Of a stretch of 64,000 nt of DNA, positions 36,933 through 46,189 are shown one piece after another. How positions within the stretch are numbered: the first letter of the stretch is position 1; the number at the start of each line of letters is the position of its first letter. Position numbers and translations under genes: made by a program. Where the stretch lies: contig NZ_FNDD01000004.1 of the NCBI RefSeq assembly GCF_900100015.1, positions 124,001-188,000 on the forward strand, given 5' to 3'. The stretch is from Vibrio xiamenensis. GTDB taxonomy: Bacteria > Pseudomonadota > Gammaproteobacteria > Enterobacterales > Vibrionaceae. A model generated the notes under the pieces. It was not told where the DNA came from, searched no databases, and saw only the letters and a program-made list of their open reading frames with translations.

Positions 36933-36948
36933 GGAAATGATCGTTTCC
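36933..36948. promoter_or_regulatory. probable TetR autoregulatory operator
   Basis: A 16-bp near-palindrome (GGAAAT, GATC, GTTTCC) inside a longer symmetric stretch ATAGGAAA...TTTCCTAT at 36930-36951, 36 bp before the TetR start. It shares 14 of 16 bases with the site at 36205-36220. Confidence 0.7.
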
Positions 36949-37118
36949 TATTCAAGAGAATTTGAAAAATTATCTTCAATAAAAACTTTATCGGGAATAA
37001 TCAGTATTATTATTTTTATCAGTGAATCACCACGAGGAAACCTCCAATTCAGTCTGTAAATTGAAGTTTAAATTTGTCTAAATTCGACTTGGGGAGCATC
37101 CCCCCTCCCTTGGACATC

Positions 37119-38009
37119 CTAATCAAGGTAGGCGACGAGTTCTTCTGGCTGCCCCAATGGAAATGCCGCTTGCAAATGCTCTAAAAATACCTTGACTCTG
37201 GCATTAAGTAATCGACGTGATGGATACAGTACCCACAAGGAAATATCGGCTGTTTGAGCCTCTCCCCATCGAATCAATTTACCTGACTTTAGTTCTCTAT
37301 CTATTAGTGAGAGAGGAAGCATTCCAACTCCAGCTCCAGCACATATGGCATCACGGATCATAATCATGGAGGAAAGCCGTAATACTGGAATAACTCGTAG
37401 ATTTATTTTCTCGCCGTTTGAAATGAAATTCCACATATCTGGTTGTTTACCGGAGCCATGTATTACGACCGGAACAGCTTGATTATTGGATGGTCGTTTT
37501 ACCTCAGTACTTGCCACCACTACGAGTTTATCCTGCAAAAACTTGCGGCCATATAAGTTTTCATCTATCGCAGGGTTAACTCTAATTACCAGATCATACC
37601 CCTCCTCGACCATATCGGAGATATGATCGTCTGAGGTCACCTCTAATTGTACATCCGGATATTTTAATGAGAACTCAGCGGCCAGCTTCCCCATTACAAG
37701 TTGACTAAATAGTAATGGAGCACTAACTCTCAAACGTCCACGAGGTTGACTCGATCTGGACGAAATGGCCAAAACAGTTTCATCTAATTCTGTTAGCAAA
37801 ACACCTGTTCGTTCATAGAGGACCATTCCTTCTTCGGTCAATTTGAGTCGGTGAGAGCCACGTTCAAATAACCTGAGTTGAAGACTATGTTCAAGTTCAG
37901 CAACACGTCTTGATAAAGTTGCTTTTGGGCGTCCTGTAGCACGTGCAGCACTGCTAAAGCCACCGTATCTAGCGACTAAATTGAAATCTGAAAGCGCAAG
38001 TAAGTCCAT
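37119..38009 (-). CDS. LysR-family regulator divergent from an NmrA-like gene
   Basis: A 296-residue regulator. The HTH is at residues ~2-60, with GGFSSAARATGRPKATLSRRVAELE, followed by the substrate-binding-like effector domain. ATG at 38009 (MDLLALSDFN) gives the usual distance to the HTH; ATG 38033 and TTG 38042 are in frame upstream. It is divergent from the oxidoreductase gene at 38133, and a palindrome sits between them, the standard LysR arrangement. It belongs to the large group of LysR proteins paired with quinone/NmrA reductases; the inducer is unknown. Confidence 0.9.
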   Translation of the reverse strand: MDLLALSDFNLVARYGGFSSAARATGRPKATLSRRVAELEHSLQLRLFERGSHRLKLTEEGMVLYERTGVLLTELDETVLAISSRSSQPRGRLRVSAPLLFSQLVMGKLAAEFSLKYPDVQLEVTSDDHISDMVEEGYDLVIRVNPAIDENLYGRKFLQDKLVVVASTEVKRPSNNQAVPVVIHGSGKQPDMWNFISNGEKINLRVIPVLRLSSMIMIRDAICAGAGVGMLPLSLIDRELKSGKLIRWGEAQTADISLWVLYPSRRLLNARVKVFLEHLQAAFPLGQPEELVAYLD

Positions 38010-38085
38010 AATTTCGTTCCATCCATGAGACATATTGTCCAATTTTACTATCTATATAATTAAAAAAGAAACGCCTAATATTTCA

Positions 38086-38101
38086 ATTGTCAGCAGACAA
38101 T
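38086..38101. promoter_or_regulatory. palindrome between LysR gene and its divergent target
   Basis: ATTGTC, AGCA, GACAAT forms a perfect 6-bp inverted repeat, with a partial further copy (ACTGTCTAAT) just to its right and ATTGTCC at the LysR gene end (38033-38041). The spacing suits LysR binding near the -35 region of the rightward gene. Confidence 0.55.
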
Positions 38102-38132
38102 ACTGTCTAATTAATAATTCGGAGAACACATT

Positions 38133-39026
38133 ATGACCATTCTCGTAACCGGGGCGACTGGCCGCGTGGGCCAACAAATCGTTGAACAATTACTACAACG
38201 TAACATGGACGTTCGAGTTTTAACCCGATCCCCTTCAAAAGTGTCATTTTCTAAAATGGTAGAGGTGGTTAAAGGTGATCTACTTAATATTGATTCACTT
38301 AGAGAAGCAATGACTGGCATTCGAACTCTGTTCCTACTTAACGCTGTAACTGGTGACGAATTTACCCAAGCGCTTATCACTTTAAACATAGCCAAAGAAG
38401 TTGGTGTAGATCGAGTCGTATATCTCTCCGTATTTGATGCCGAAAAAGCCGTTAACGTACCTCATTTTACGGTGAAATATGGAGCAGAAAGAATGCTGAA
38501 AGAACAAGGATTTAGTGCAACTATCTTGCGCCCAGCTTATTTTATCGATAATGATGTTAGGGTAAAGGAAGTCATTTTTAACAATGAGGTTTATCCAATA
38601 CCTATTGGCGGCAAAGGAATTGCAATGATTGATGTTACCGATATTGCTGAGATAGCTGCACTCGAATTAATCCGTCGAGACCAAGCCGAAACGACACTTC
38701 CAGTTGAAACCTTAAATCTTGTTGGCCCAGATACACTAAGCGGCACTGACATCGCGGCTATTTGGTCTGAAGAATTGGGTAAAACCATCAAATATGGTGG
38801 TGATGACCCGAGTGGATTTGAATCATACATGGAGACAATCATGCCCAAGTGGAGTGCTTATGAAATGCGCTTGATGGCAGAGCGTTATGTAGGTTATGGC
38901 ATGGTCCCTCAAGCAGGCGATACGGAGCATTTAACCAAACTCTTAGGTCGCCCATTAAAAAGTTATCGCGATTTTGTAAAAAACTTAATAAATAATGAGC
39001 GAGTGATATTCGAGGATAGGCTTTAA
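38133..39026 (+). CDS. NmrA-like NAD(P)-binding oxidoreductase
   Basis: A 297-residue Rossmann-fold protein of the atypical SDR/NmrA group (NAD(P)H:quinone reductase QorB-like). It has the N-terminal GATGRVGQQIV motif, an Arg pair in VLTRSPSK that suits NADP, and a later VYLSVFDAEK, with no YxxxK dyad. GGAGAA lies eight bases before ATG 38133. It is probably induced by the divergent LysR regulator. The substrate may be a quinone or a redox signal; this is not shown. Confidence 0.85.
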   Translation: MTILVTGATGRVGQQIVEQLLQRNMDVRVLTRSPSKVSFSKMVEVVKGDLLNIDSLREAMTGIRTLFLLNAVTGDEFTQALITLNIAKEVGVDRVVYLSVFDAEKAVNVPHFTVKYGAERMLKEQGFSATILRPAYFIDNDVRVKEVIFNNEVYPIPIGGKGIAMIDVTDIAEIAALELIRRDQAETTLPVETLNLVGPDTLSGTDIAAIWSEELGKTIKYGGDDPSGFESYMETIMPKWSAYEMRLMAERYVGYGMVPQAGDTEHLTKLLGRPLKSYRDFVKNLINNERVIFEDRL

Positions 39027-39406
39027 TGTGATAGACGCACCTGCTTACTAGTGTGTTGTGGCTTTGGTTCTTAAATTGATTTAGCTAAACGATGAAGGAA
39101 GACTAGCTTAAGTTTTTGCAACTTGACGTAACTCATTTCTAGGGAATTATTTATCTATCTACCCTAGGATACATATACCTAAAAAATCAGCCTGTTAGTG
39201 GATTTTGAATCGAAAAGCGTGAACGCCTCAAACCCCAACAGTAATAAATAAATGGCTTTAAAGGGGAAGTTAGAAGGCTCATTGAACAAAGTACTATTGA
39301 CTGAGCCCACTTCAAGGCAGAAATAACGTATAGGTCGTGTGGGTGGGCTGTCTCAAAACTTGGAGCAGTCCCGGCATAGCAGCAGACCGTCTTAACCACA
39401 AATAGC
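39027..39406. other. non-coding stretch between oxidoreductase gene and ffs
   Basis: 380 bp with no credible gene. No clear terminator follows the oxidoreductase gene. A 109-codon minus-strand frame overlaps the ffs RNA gene and is not real. Confidence 0.4.
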
Positions 39407-39436
39407 AAAAAGGCCGCTAAAATTAGCGGCCTTTTT
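39407..39436 (-). terminator. terminator of ffs
   Basis: A 13-bp stem (39407-39419 with 39424-39436) with core GGCCGCTA and flanking A and T runs. It begins a few bases after the RNA's 3' end on the minus strand. Confidence 0.9.
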
Positions 39437-39439
39437 AAT

Positions 39440-39549
39440 GGGTGGAAGCCCCAGCCACATCCCGGCACACAAGTCACACGCTGCGGCTGCTTCCTTCCGG
39501 ACCTGACCGAGTTCACATGCTATTGTTGCGGGAGGACCAGAGCCTCCAT
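39440..39549 (-). ncRNA. ffs: 4.5S signal recognition particle RNA
   Basis: Read on the minus strand, the apical domain GGTCAGGTCCGGAAGGAAG, followed by CAGCC, is the conserved Ffh-binding loop (39481-39513). The 5' end GGAGGCTCTGG and 3' end GGGGCTTCC close the long hairpin, for about 110 nt in all, as in E. coli 4.5S RNA. It guides ribosomes making membrane proteins to the inner membrane together with Ffh. The ends are estimated within a few bases. Confidence 0.95.
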
Positions 39550-39688
39550 AGATTCTGTTTCAAAAGCGCATAACGCTTAAGAGTGGGAGGATTATTCATT
39601 ATCCCACTTAGCATTGCAAGGGCTGTGAGCAAGAAATTCTCCTTATCGCGTTTAACTGCTTAGCATTTAGGCAACCAAAGCGCCTCAG

Positions 39689-40435
39689 CTAATACTCATC
39701 ACTTTCTTCGTCTTCATTAATCAGGTAATCGGTCATCCAAGCAGTCGCGAGTAAACATAGCCACACCACGAACACCGGATTGGGCACTTCGATATCGGGC
39801 ATCACGATTAATGAACCAAATGCCACCGACGGCAGAGTCCAGCACATCAAACTCCCCCATTCCACTTGCTGATGTTTAGCATTGCTGAGCATTTCAATCA
39901 CCGCCAAAAGTAATGTGATGCAAATGGCGAGCACGACGGCGTCGTACCACTGCGAGATCCAAAGCGGCACCAATAAAGCCAGCGCCCACCAGCGGCGACG
40001 TGTGGTCGCTTGCCAATGTTTTGAACACCACCAGGCAACCACCACGCACAGTAATTGAGTGAGCGAAAGCATCGCGCTGCCTTCGAGATTGCCGTTAGAT
40101 TGCGTCGCCATCACGCCAATCCATAAGGTCACCATGATCATCGATGACACCACTACAACCACAGTATTGCTTTTCGGTGAAAACATCACCATTAACAGTG
40201 GTAGCGCGCCCCACACCGCGACCGATAAGCTAATCGGCTGATGCGGTAAAGTGAGTGCGAATACAATCATCACGCCAAGCAATGTAAAGCCTGCCGCTTT
40301 GGCTTTAGGTAGAACCCATAACGCAGGAATCACCATCGCTAAAAGCGGCACATCTCCCTGACTCATGTTCAGCGAGCGTGCGCAGGCAATTGCCAGTAAC
40401 GTTGCGACAACAAATTGAATCGTAGTTATTATCAT
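39689..40435 (-). CDS. integral membrane protein of unknown function
   Basis: A 248-residue protein with about eight transmembrane helices and a short acidic C-terminus (NEDEESDEY). The regularly spaced hydrophobic segments include ALPLLMVMFSP and VVVVVSSMIMVTLWIG; no family is recognised. ATG at 40435 follows GGGGAAGG. It lies between ffs and ybaZ, is divergent from ybaZ, and adjoins the conserved backbone block. Confidence 0.75.
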   Translation of the reverse strand: MIITTIQFVVATLLAIACARSLNMSQGDVPLLAMVIPALWVLPKAKAAGFTLLGVMIVFALTLPHQPISLSVAVWGALPLLMVMFSPKSNTVVVVVSSMIMVTLWIGVMATQSNGNLEGSAMLSLTQLLCVVVAWWCSKHWQATTRRRWWALALLVPLWISQWYDAVVLAICITLLLAVIEMLSNAKHQQVEWGSLMCWTLPSVAFGSLIVMPDIEVPNPVFVVWLCLLATAWMTDYLINEDEESDEY

Positions 40436-40630
40436 GCCCTTCCCCTTTGCTCCTTGGCGCTCATCGTTCACTGTGCGCAAATCAAGTCTTTGACAAAGAC
40501 CGCACGTTTCCCTTGCTTAAGCGTTGAATTCCACTCTTCATTGAGTCACCATCAACAACCCATCGCGCTCAGGAGGTCAGTGACGTTGAGCACGCCTTCC
40601 TTGGTAAAAATGAATTAGGACTTTTTCAGT

Positions 40631-40933
40631 ATGGATCAATTTCTCGCGCAAATCTTTGCTGTTATTCAACAAATTCCATTCGGTTGCGTTACTACTTATG
40701 GCGAAGTCGCCAAAATGGCCGGCTATCCGGGCTACGCACGTCACGTTGGAAAAGCGCTGGGGAATCTGCCTGAGGGCAGCAAACTGCCTTGGTTTCGCGT
40801 GATCAACAGCCAAGGAAAAATTTCGTTAAAAGATGGGGATATGCAACGTCAGCGCCGCGAATTGATAGCCGAGGGCGTGGAAGTGAGCACCTGCGGAAAA
40901 GTCAGCTTAAAAAAATACCGATGGCAACCTTAA
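40631..40933 (+). CDS. ybaZ: alkyltransferase-like DNA-binding protein
   Basis: A 100-residue protein of the Atl family. It matches the DNA-binding half of O6-methylguanine-DNA methyltransferase (IPFGCVTTYGEVAKMAG, then the YARHVGKAL recognition helix), but the active-site PCHRV is PWFRV: Trp replaces the acceptor Cys. Such proteins bind O6-alkylguanine without transferring the alkyl group and recruit nucleotide excision repair. E. coli YbaZ has the same feature and the same neighbours, ffs and ybaY. A terminator hairpin overlaps the last codons. Confidence 0.93.
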   Translation: MDQFLAQIFAVIQQIPFGCVTTYGEVAKMAGYPGYARHVGKALGNLPEGSKLPWFRVINSQGKISLKDGDMQRQRRELIAEGVEVSTCGKVSLKKYRWQP

Positions 40934-40953
40934 AGGCCATCGGTATCAATTTT
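40916..40953 (+). terminator. terminator overlapping the end of ybaZ
   Basis: A 10-bp stem (40916-40925 with 40936-40945) begins inside the last codons of ybaZ and is followed by a T-rich run ending at 40953. Confidence 0.75.
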
Positions 40954-40993
40954 TAGCGCCTATTTTTAAGCGTATTTTGTATTGTCTTTTGGA

Positions 40994-42208
40994 TTAGATG
41001 CTCTCACCAAAACCAAAGTACGCGATAGTTTCGCCGTCGCTGTTTTGCGTCACATCAACCTTAATATTAAGGCGCTCATACGGCAAAATAGTGTAACGGT
41101 AGCCAACCCCAATCACGCCAAGCCAATCGCTGTCGCGAAAACCTTCTTCGTAACCTTCCAGTTTTTCACCAAAGCTTTTACCCACACCGCCGATCAGCAC
41201 GACGGCTGACTTGTTCACAAAATCGTACTCGGAATCTTGGAATTGATGGCGATATTCGACTTCTAGATTCAGCATGTTCGACGAGATGTAATCGCCCTGC
41301 GCATAACCGCGCTGAACTTCTTTACCCTGACGGCCATACGTGGTGAACGCCGATGAAGGCGCGTTATCAGCATCAAACAGATAACGCCCAACCAGTTTGG
41401 TGGCAATGATATGGTGCGGATCGTCATTTAGGCTGTAGAAGTAACGGTAATCACTAAACAGCGATGAATAGGTGCTGTCTTCATCGTTGCCAAGCCATTT
41501 GGCGTGATCTTCGTAGTTAACCTGCCACATGAAACCGCCGTGCGGATAGTAGAACTGCTCGCGGGTATCCCATTGGAATGAAAGACGATAGCCGACATCG
41601 CTTTGGTAATCGGTGTTAAAGCCCATATTAACCATGTTCTGCTGCTCATCAGAATGGTCCGCTGTGTAGCGTGACGATTCATAAATACCGCCGATGCCAA
41701 CAAACATGTCCTCCGCAACTTTGAACATAAAGTCTGCATCAAAATCAAACTGCTGCTTGTTACCTTCCGTGCCATTGAAATTCAAATTGGTACTGGTAAA
41801 GCCACCTTCAAATGAAATACGGAAGCGGTCTTCATTTAAAATGATGTCACCGGCGACTTTAGCCACATAGCTGTCGTTAGAGGTATAGATAAGCGGAATC
41901 GCGATGGTCGAGGCATCGGATACCAAATCATTGTCATCAGGATAGAAGGCAAACAGTGGGATTGCGCTGATGCCAGCTTTAATCGAAGGATCGTAAAAAG
42001 GGAGAATAATAGGACGAAACTTATTGCTACGATCCACCACCACTTCTTCAGTGCCAGTGCTGGTTTCTAAGCTTACTGTTTCTTGAGTCGCTTCGGTCGC
42101 GATAGGCTCAATGGCGGTGGCGACATCGGTAGATTCGGCCAGCGTTGCAGTCGAATAACTCAGTGTGCAAGCCATAGCGCCTGCTGCAAGTGTAACGTAT
42201 TTAATCAA
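40994..42208 (-). CDS. outer-membrane protein, BamA/TamA surface-antigen family
   Basis: A 404-residue exported protein. The signal peptide ends near ATLAES (residue ~26). The mature part is beta-barrel-like with alternating aromatic strands, and contains GGFMWQVNYEDHAK, a YLFDADNAPSSAFTTYG region and a GVGYRYTILPYERLNIKVDV segment near the end, all typical of the bacterial surface antigen (Omp85 barrel) domain. No POTRA repeats precede it, so it is a barrel-only member. The function is unknown. It is convergent with ybaZ. Confidence 0.8.
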   Translation of the reverse strand: MIKYVTLAAGAMACTLSYSTATLAESTDVATAIEPIATEATQETVSLETSTGTEEVVVDRSNKFRPIILPFYDPSIKAGISAIPLFAFYPDDNDLVSDASTIAIPLIYTSNDSYVAKVAGDIILNEDRFRISFEGGFTSTNLNFNGTEGNKQQFDFDADFMFKVAEDMFVGIGGIYESSRYTADHSDEQQNMVNMGFNTDYQSDVGYRLSFQWDTREQFYYPHGGFMWQVNYEDHAKWLGNDEDSTYSSLFSDYRYFYSLNDDPHHIIATKLVGRYLFDADNAPSSAFTTYGRQGKEVQRGYAQGDYISSNMLNLEVEYRHQFQDSEYDFVNKSAVVLIGGVGKSFGEKLEGYEEGFRDSDWLGVIGVGYRYTILPYERLNIKVDVTQNSDGETIAYFGFGESI

Positions 42209-42423
42209 GAAAATGCCCTAGTGGAGTAAACAAAATGCAATTCTATAAGTGCTTGTTTAACCCGGCAATATACCCAAGGCAAAATCAGATAATTATACTA
42301 GACTGTACAGTTATAAATTTAGTTTCAGCGCAGTCAAGGTTCTAGTTCAATGCTACTTAGCAAGTAAACCAAAGCTCGAACACGACATGAAACACATGGT
42401 GATAAAACGGTCAAAAAGACCGT

Positions 42424-42852
42424 TTAACCGCTGACACCAATAAGCTTAATGTCGACCACTTTGGTGTGCTTATCATCGGTGATGACCGGATAACTGGTAT
42501 CGGTGATAAAACGCAATTTACCGTTTACTTCGATACGAGCGCCAACGCTGTATGTATGACGAGTATCAATCTGGTCTTTATCGTATAACAGTTCAAAATG
42601 AAACGGCACTTGCGCACCTTGGGTTTCAAACTGTTGAGAGGTAAGAATTTTTGCGGGAGCATCGGCACGAGACACGTCTCTTAGCATCACAGTTACGACC
42701 GCATCATCAGGCAGTGCTAAACGCTCTTTATAGGTTAAACTTCCACTAATGCTTTGCACTTGATTCATACTCGACTCGCTGTCCGAGGTTTGGCAACCAG
42801 CCAATACTGAGGCTACAGCCACTGACATAAATAGGGTGAACGCCTTTTTCAT
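42424..42852 (-). CDS. ybaY: YbaY-family lipoprotein
   Basis: A 142-residue lipoprotein. The signal peptide ends in VLAGC, with lipidated Cys at about residue 20. The mature domain starts ISGSLTYKERLALPDDAVVTVMLRD, the hallmark of the YbaY/YscW family found across enterobacteria and vibrios. ATG at 42852 with GAGAGGCG before it is preferred over ATG 42876. As in E. coli it is divergent from tesB. The function is unknown. Confidence 0.92.
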   Translation of the reverse strand: MKKAFTLFMSVAVASVLAGCQTSDSESSMNQVQSISGSLTYKERLALPDDAVVTVMLRDVSRADAPAKILTSQQFETQGAQVPFHFELLYDKDQIDTRHTYSVGARIEVNGKLRFITDTSYPVITDDKHTKVVDIKLIGVSG

Positions 42853-43036
42853 AACGCCTCTCTTTAGAATTATCAACCTAAAGGATTATAGGAATCACCC
42901 TAGTCATTGTCATGAGACAGTGAGAGGTATTGACAGTAAATTAACCTATCAACACAACCCTGACTTTGCATTGGTTTTCCAGCCAATTATGTTAGTCTCA
43001 TCACGTTGAAAGTCAGAAAATCGGTAAGGAAATAAA

Positions 43037-43897
43037 ATGAGTAAACCGCTCAACGAGTTATTAAACCTATTGCAGTTAGAACGATTAGAAAAAGGCTTAT
43101 TTCGCGGCCAAAGTGAGAACCTCGGTTTACCTCAAGTTTATGGCGGTCAAGTGATCGGTCAGGCTCTGTCTGCAGCGCGCTATACGGTGGCAGAGGAGCG
43201 CACGGTTCACTCATTTCACAGCTACTTTCTTTATCCGGGCGATCCGGAAAAACCGATCATTTATGATGTCGAGAACTTGCGTGATGGGCGCAGTTTCAGT
43301 ACACGCCGAGTCAAAGCGATTCAAAACGGCAGACCGATTTTCTATCTGACGGCGTCTTACCACGGCGACGCGCCAGGATTTGAACACCAAAACACCATGC
43401 CCGACATTCCGGGCCCGGAAAACTTCGCCTCAGAATCGCAACTGGCAGAGCAAATTGCTCATTTGCTGCCAGAGCAAGTGCGCAAAATTTTCTGCGGTGA
43501 GAAGCCCATTGAGATGCGCCCTGTCACCGTCATCAATCCGCTGAAACCGCAAAAGGCCGAGCCTAAACAATACTTGTGGATTCGCGCTAACGGTGAGGTG
43601 CCCGACAACCAACTGATCCACCAATATCTGCTCGCTTACGCCTCTGACTGGGGATTTTTGGTTACCGCGCTGCATCCACACGGTGTCACGCTAATGACGC
43701 CCAAATTCCAAGTCGCGACCATTGACCACTCAATTTGGTATCACCGCCCGTTTAAGATGGATGAGTGGCTGCTGTATGCAATTGAAAGCCCAACCGCGAG
43801 TAACACTCGTGGCTTAGTGCGCGGTGAAATCTACAATCGCCAAGGCGATTTGGTCGCCACTGCAGTGCAAGAGGGCGTGATGCGCTTTAAATCCTAA
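43037..43897 (+). CDS. tesB: acyl-CoA thioesterase II
   Basis: A 286-residue double-hotdog thioesterase. The N-terminal hotdog has [14 protein letters not shown] and [13 protein letters not shown], and the C-terminal hotdog has [12 protein letters not shown] and [20 protein letters not shown]. Asp in YASDWG, Thr and Gln form the active site in E. coli TesB and are present. It cleaves acyl-CoA to free fatty acid and CoA in the cytoplasm. It is divergent from ybaY, and its own terminator follows. Confidence 0.95.
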   Translation: MSKPLNELLNLLQLERLEKGLFRGQSENLGLPQVYGGQVIGQALSAARYTVAEERTVHSFHSYFLYPGDPEKPIIYDVENLRDGRSFSTRRVKAIQNGRPIFYLTASYHGDAPGFEHQNTMPDIPGPENFASESQLAEQIAHLLPEQVRKIFCGEKPIEMRPVTVINPLKPQKAEPKQYLWIRANGEVPDNQLIHQYLLAYASDWGFLVTALHPHGVTLMTPKFQVATIDHSIWYHRPFKMDEWLLYAIESPTASNTRGLVRGEIYNRQGDLVATAVQEGVMRFKS

Positions 43898-43922
43898 GCG
43901 TCCAAAGTGTCACTAACACCCC

Positions 43923-43956
43923 AAAGGGGCTCAACGTGAAACGCTGAGCCCCTTTT
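43923..43956 (+). terminator. terminator of tesB
   Basis: An 11-bp stem (43923-43933 with 43945-43955) of AAAGGGGCTCA and its complement, with a TTTT tail. It lies 26 bases after the tesB stop and may also serve the convergent decR gene. Confidence 0.85.
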
Positions 43957-43998
43957 AAGCTTTGTTGGTTATACGATGTAACATGCCACGCTAGATGG

Positions 43999-44457
43999 CT
44001 AAATTGGCAACGCCGTGGTGTATTTGAGCGGCTCCATGGCAAAGGTTGAGGTCACATCCGATAAGCCGCGCACCGAATTGACCAGCTTTTTGTAAAACTT
44101 ATCAAAACAGCCCATATCTTTGACTTGTACTTTCATCATGTAATCGTACTCGCCCGCCATGCGATAAAACTCCATCACTTCGGGAAACTCGTTAACTGTA
44201 TCAACAAAGCCTTGATACCACTGATGGGAGTGATCTGAGGTTTTGATCATCACAAACGCAGTGAACGCCAAATCGACACGCTCGGGGTTAAGCAGCGCCA
44301 CCCGCTTTTCAATCACACCGCTCTCTTCAAGTTTCTTAAGCCGTTTCCAACACGGCGTGGTGGTTAAATTCACTCGCTCCGCCAACTCATTGAGCGCCAT
44401 GGTTGCGTCTTGCTGAAGCAGCGCCAGCAGCGCCCGATCGGTCTTGTCGAAATTCAT
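43999..44457 (-). CDS. decR: Lrp/AsnC-family regulator, DecR-like
   Basis: A 152-residue Lrp-family regulator. The HTH (residues ~5-50) contains [23 protein letters not shown], and the C-terminal RAM domain has [20 protein letters not shown] and [19 protein letters not shown]. These segments match E. coli DecR (YbaO) closely as I recall it. DecR activates cysteine-detoxifying genes. Here it is divergent, by 129 bp, from a PLP enzyme likely to degrade cysteine, which supports the same role. It also keeps the E. coli neighbourhood (tesB-ybaY-ybaZ-ffs). Confidence 0.88.
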   Translation of the reverse strand: MNFDKTDRALLALLQQDATMALNELAERVNLTTTPCWKRLKKLEESGVIEKRVALLNPERVDLAFTAFVMIKTSDHSHQWYQGFVDTVNEFPEVMEFYRMAGEYDYMMKVQVKDMGCFDKFYKKLVNSVRGLSDVTSTFAMEPLKYTTALPI

Positions 44458-44586
44458 TTTCTCTAATATTCAAATAATGAAGAAATTTATTCTCCATTTA
44501 AGCGTATTTGGAGCTCATAAAGCAAAGTTTTTCTGCCTAGCACGGGCTAAATTAGATCTATCTTAGTTCTAGGGAATGACACCAGC

Positions 44587-45654
44587 ATGTGCAGTGACCA
44601 CCAATGGATGAGTGAAGCGATTCGCTTAATTGAAGCCGATTACCAACGCTCCGCCGATACGCATTTGATCAAACTCGATTTGCCCTGCCTTGATGGCATC
44701 GACGTGTATTTAAAAGACGAAAGCACTCACCCAACCGGCTCGCTTAAGCATCGCTTGGCCCGCTCGCTGTTTCTGTATGCGATTTGTAATGGTTGGGTAA
44801 ATCGTGGCACGCCGATCATTGAATCATCGTCGGGCAGCACTGCGGTATCAGAAGCCTACTTTGCCCGCCTGCTCGGCTTACCGTTTATCGCGGTGATGCC
44901 AAAGTGCACTGCGCTAAAAAAGATTGAGCAGATTGAATTCTACGGCGGTAAAGCGCACTTGGTCGAACGCTCGGATCAAATCTACGCGGAATCTCAGCGA
45001 CTAGCTGAAGAGCTCGGCGGTCACTATATGGACCAATTTACCTACGCTGAACGCGCCACTGACTGGCGCGGCAATAACAATATTGCCAACGCTATTTTTA
45101 ATCAGATGCAGCTTGAGCGCTACCCGGTGCCAACTTGGGTAGTGATGAGCCCAGGTACAGGCGGCACCTCAGCCACGATTGGCCGCTTTATTCGCTATCA
45201 AAAACACGCCACTAAATTGTGTGTGGTTGACCCGCTAAATTCAGTGTTTCACGACTTTTATCGCACCGGTGATAAACAGTTAACTAGCACCGTGTTTAGT
45301 AAAATCGAGGGCATCGGCAGACCAAGGGTGGAACCAAGCTTTATTCCCGGCGTGATTGATGAAATGCGCACCATTGAAGACCGAGCCAGCGTGGCAACTA
45401 TTTATTGGCTTGAAACCTTGCTGGGACGCAAAGCTGGCGCCTCAACAGGCACGAACTTGTACGGCGCGCTGCAACTGGCGAGTGAAATGGCGCAGCGCGG
45501 TGAGCGCGGCTCGATTGTGACTTTACTGTGTGACGGCGGCGAGCGTTATCTCGACACCTATTACGACAGTCAGTGGGTGAAAGATAACATTGGTGATGTG
45601 CAGCCTTACTTCGCTCAATTAGAAACGTTTCAGGCCACCGGACGATTCGCTTAG
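44587..45654 (+). CDS. PLP-dependent enzyme, probable L-cysteine desulfhydrase
   Basis: A 355-residue fold-type II PLP enzyme of the cysteine synthase group. PLP-lysine is in THPTGSLKHRLA (residue ~54), the phosphate/carboxylate loop is SSSGSTAVSEAYFA, and the glycine loop is SPGTGGTSATIG. This 'cysteine synthase family' subtype is often an L-cysteine desulfhydrase (CdsB type) that releases sulfide, pyruvate and ammonia. The divergent DecR-like regulator supports cysteine breakdown rather than synthesis. ATG at 44587. The exact substrate is inference. Confidence 0.8.
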   Translation: MCSDHQWMSEAIRLIEADYQRSADTHLIKLDLPCLDGIDVYLKDESTHPTGSLKHRLARSLFLYAICNGWVNRGTPIIESSSGSTAVSEAYFARLLGLPFIAVMPKCTALKKIEQIEFYGGKAHLVERSDQIYAESQRLAEELGGHYMDQFTYAERATDWRGNNNIANAIFNQMQLERYPVPTWVVMSPGTGGTSATIGRFIRYQKHATKLCVVDPLNSVFHDFYRTGDKQLTSTVFSKIEGIGRPRVEPSFIPGVIDEMRTIEDRASVATIYWLETLLGRKAGASTGTNLYGALQLASEMAQRGERGSIVTLLCDGGERYLDTYYDSQWVKDNIGDVQPYFAQLETFQATGRFA

Positions 45655-45675
45655 TAGTAATTGAATTTAGAGATG

Positions 45676-46119
45676 TTAAAGGACTTCACGCTGCTTAAGG
45701 CGCGAGTTAATGATGTCTTCAATCAGCTTTTGTTCGCGCTTAGCTTTTTCATAGCTTTGCTTTTTCTGCCATCGCTCTAGCACGCTTTCAAGGCCTTTAA
45801 CACGTGCGTGCTTGTCTTCAAGCTGCCTTTGCACTGACATGCATTCCGCTTCCATCACCGCCTGCTCTTGGCGGTGGTGAACCAGCAGCTTTTGCAACAT
45901 GGTATCGACGTGATTTAGGTTCATCAACGCAGCGCTATTGAGCACTGGGCTGCGAAACGCCGATTCTCCAGTATGCATTTTTAGCTCATTAAGCATTTCC
46001 ATCTGATGCTGCATGTACTGGTTTTTCTTGCGCATGTTTTCAAGCTGCTGACCGACGTCATCGCGGCGCTTTTCTTCCACTTGGTGCAGTTTTCCTACTG
46101 CGGTAATTTTTGAGTCCAT
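45676..46119 (-). CDS. fliJ: lateral flagellar export chaperone FliJ
   Basis: A 147-residue, almost wholly coiled-coil protein rich in Gln, Lys and Glu, as expected of FliJ, which helps the FliI ATPase and FlhA pass export substrates. Sequence identity within FliJ is low, so position (last in fliEFGHIJ) and coiled-coil character carry the call. ATG at 46119, 70 bp after fliI. It ends the leftward operon. Confidence 0.85.
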   Translation of the reverse strand: MDSKITAVGKLHQVEEKRRDDVGQQLENMRKKNQYMQHQMEMLNELKMHTGESAFRSPVLNSAALMNLNHVDTMLQKLLVHHRQEQAVMEAECMSVQRQLEDKHARVKGLESVLERWQKKQSYEKAKREQKLIEDIINSRLKQREVL

Positions 46120-46189
46120 GATTGCGCCTTATTTGTATTGCAGTGATTGCAAAATTCCGATTTTGAAATGCTCTTAATTCAGCTTGGTG

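Noticed and set aside
39187..39516. 109-codon minus-strand frame over the ffs region
   Set aside because: It overlaps the 4.5S RNA gene and its terminator, so it cannot be a real protein gene.
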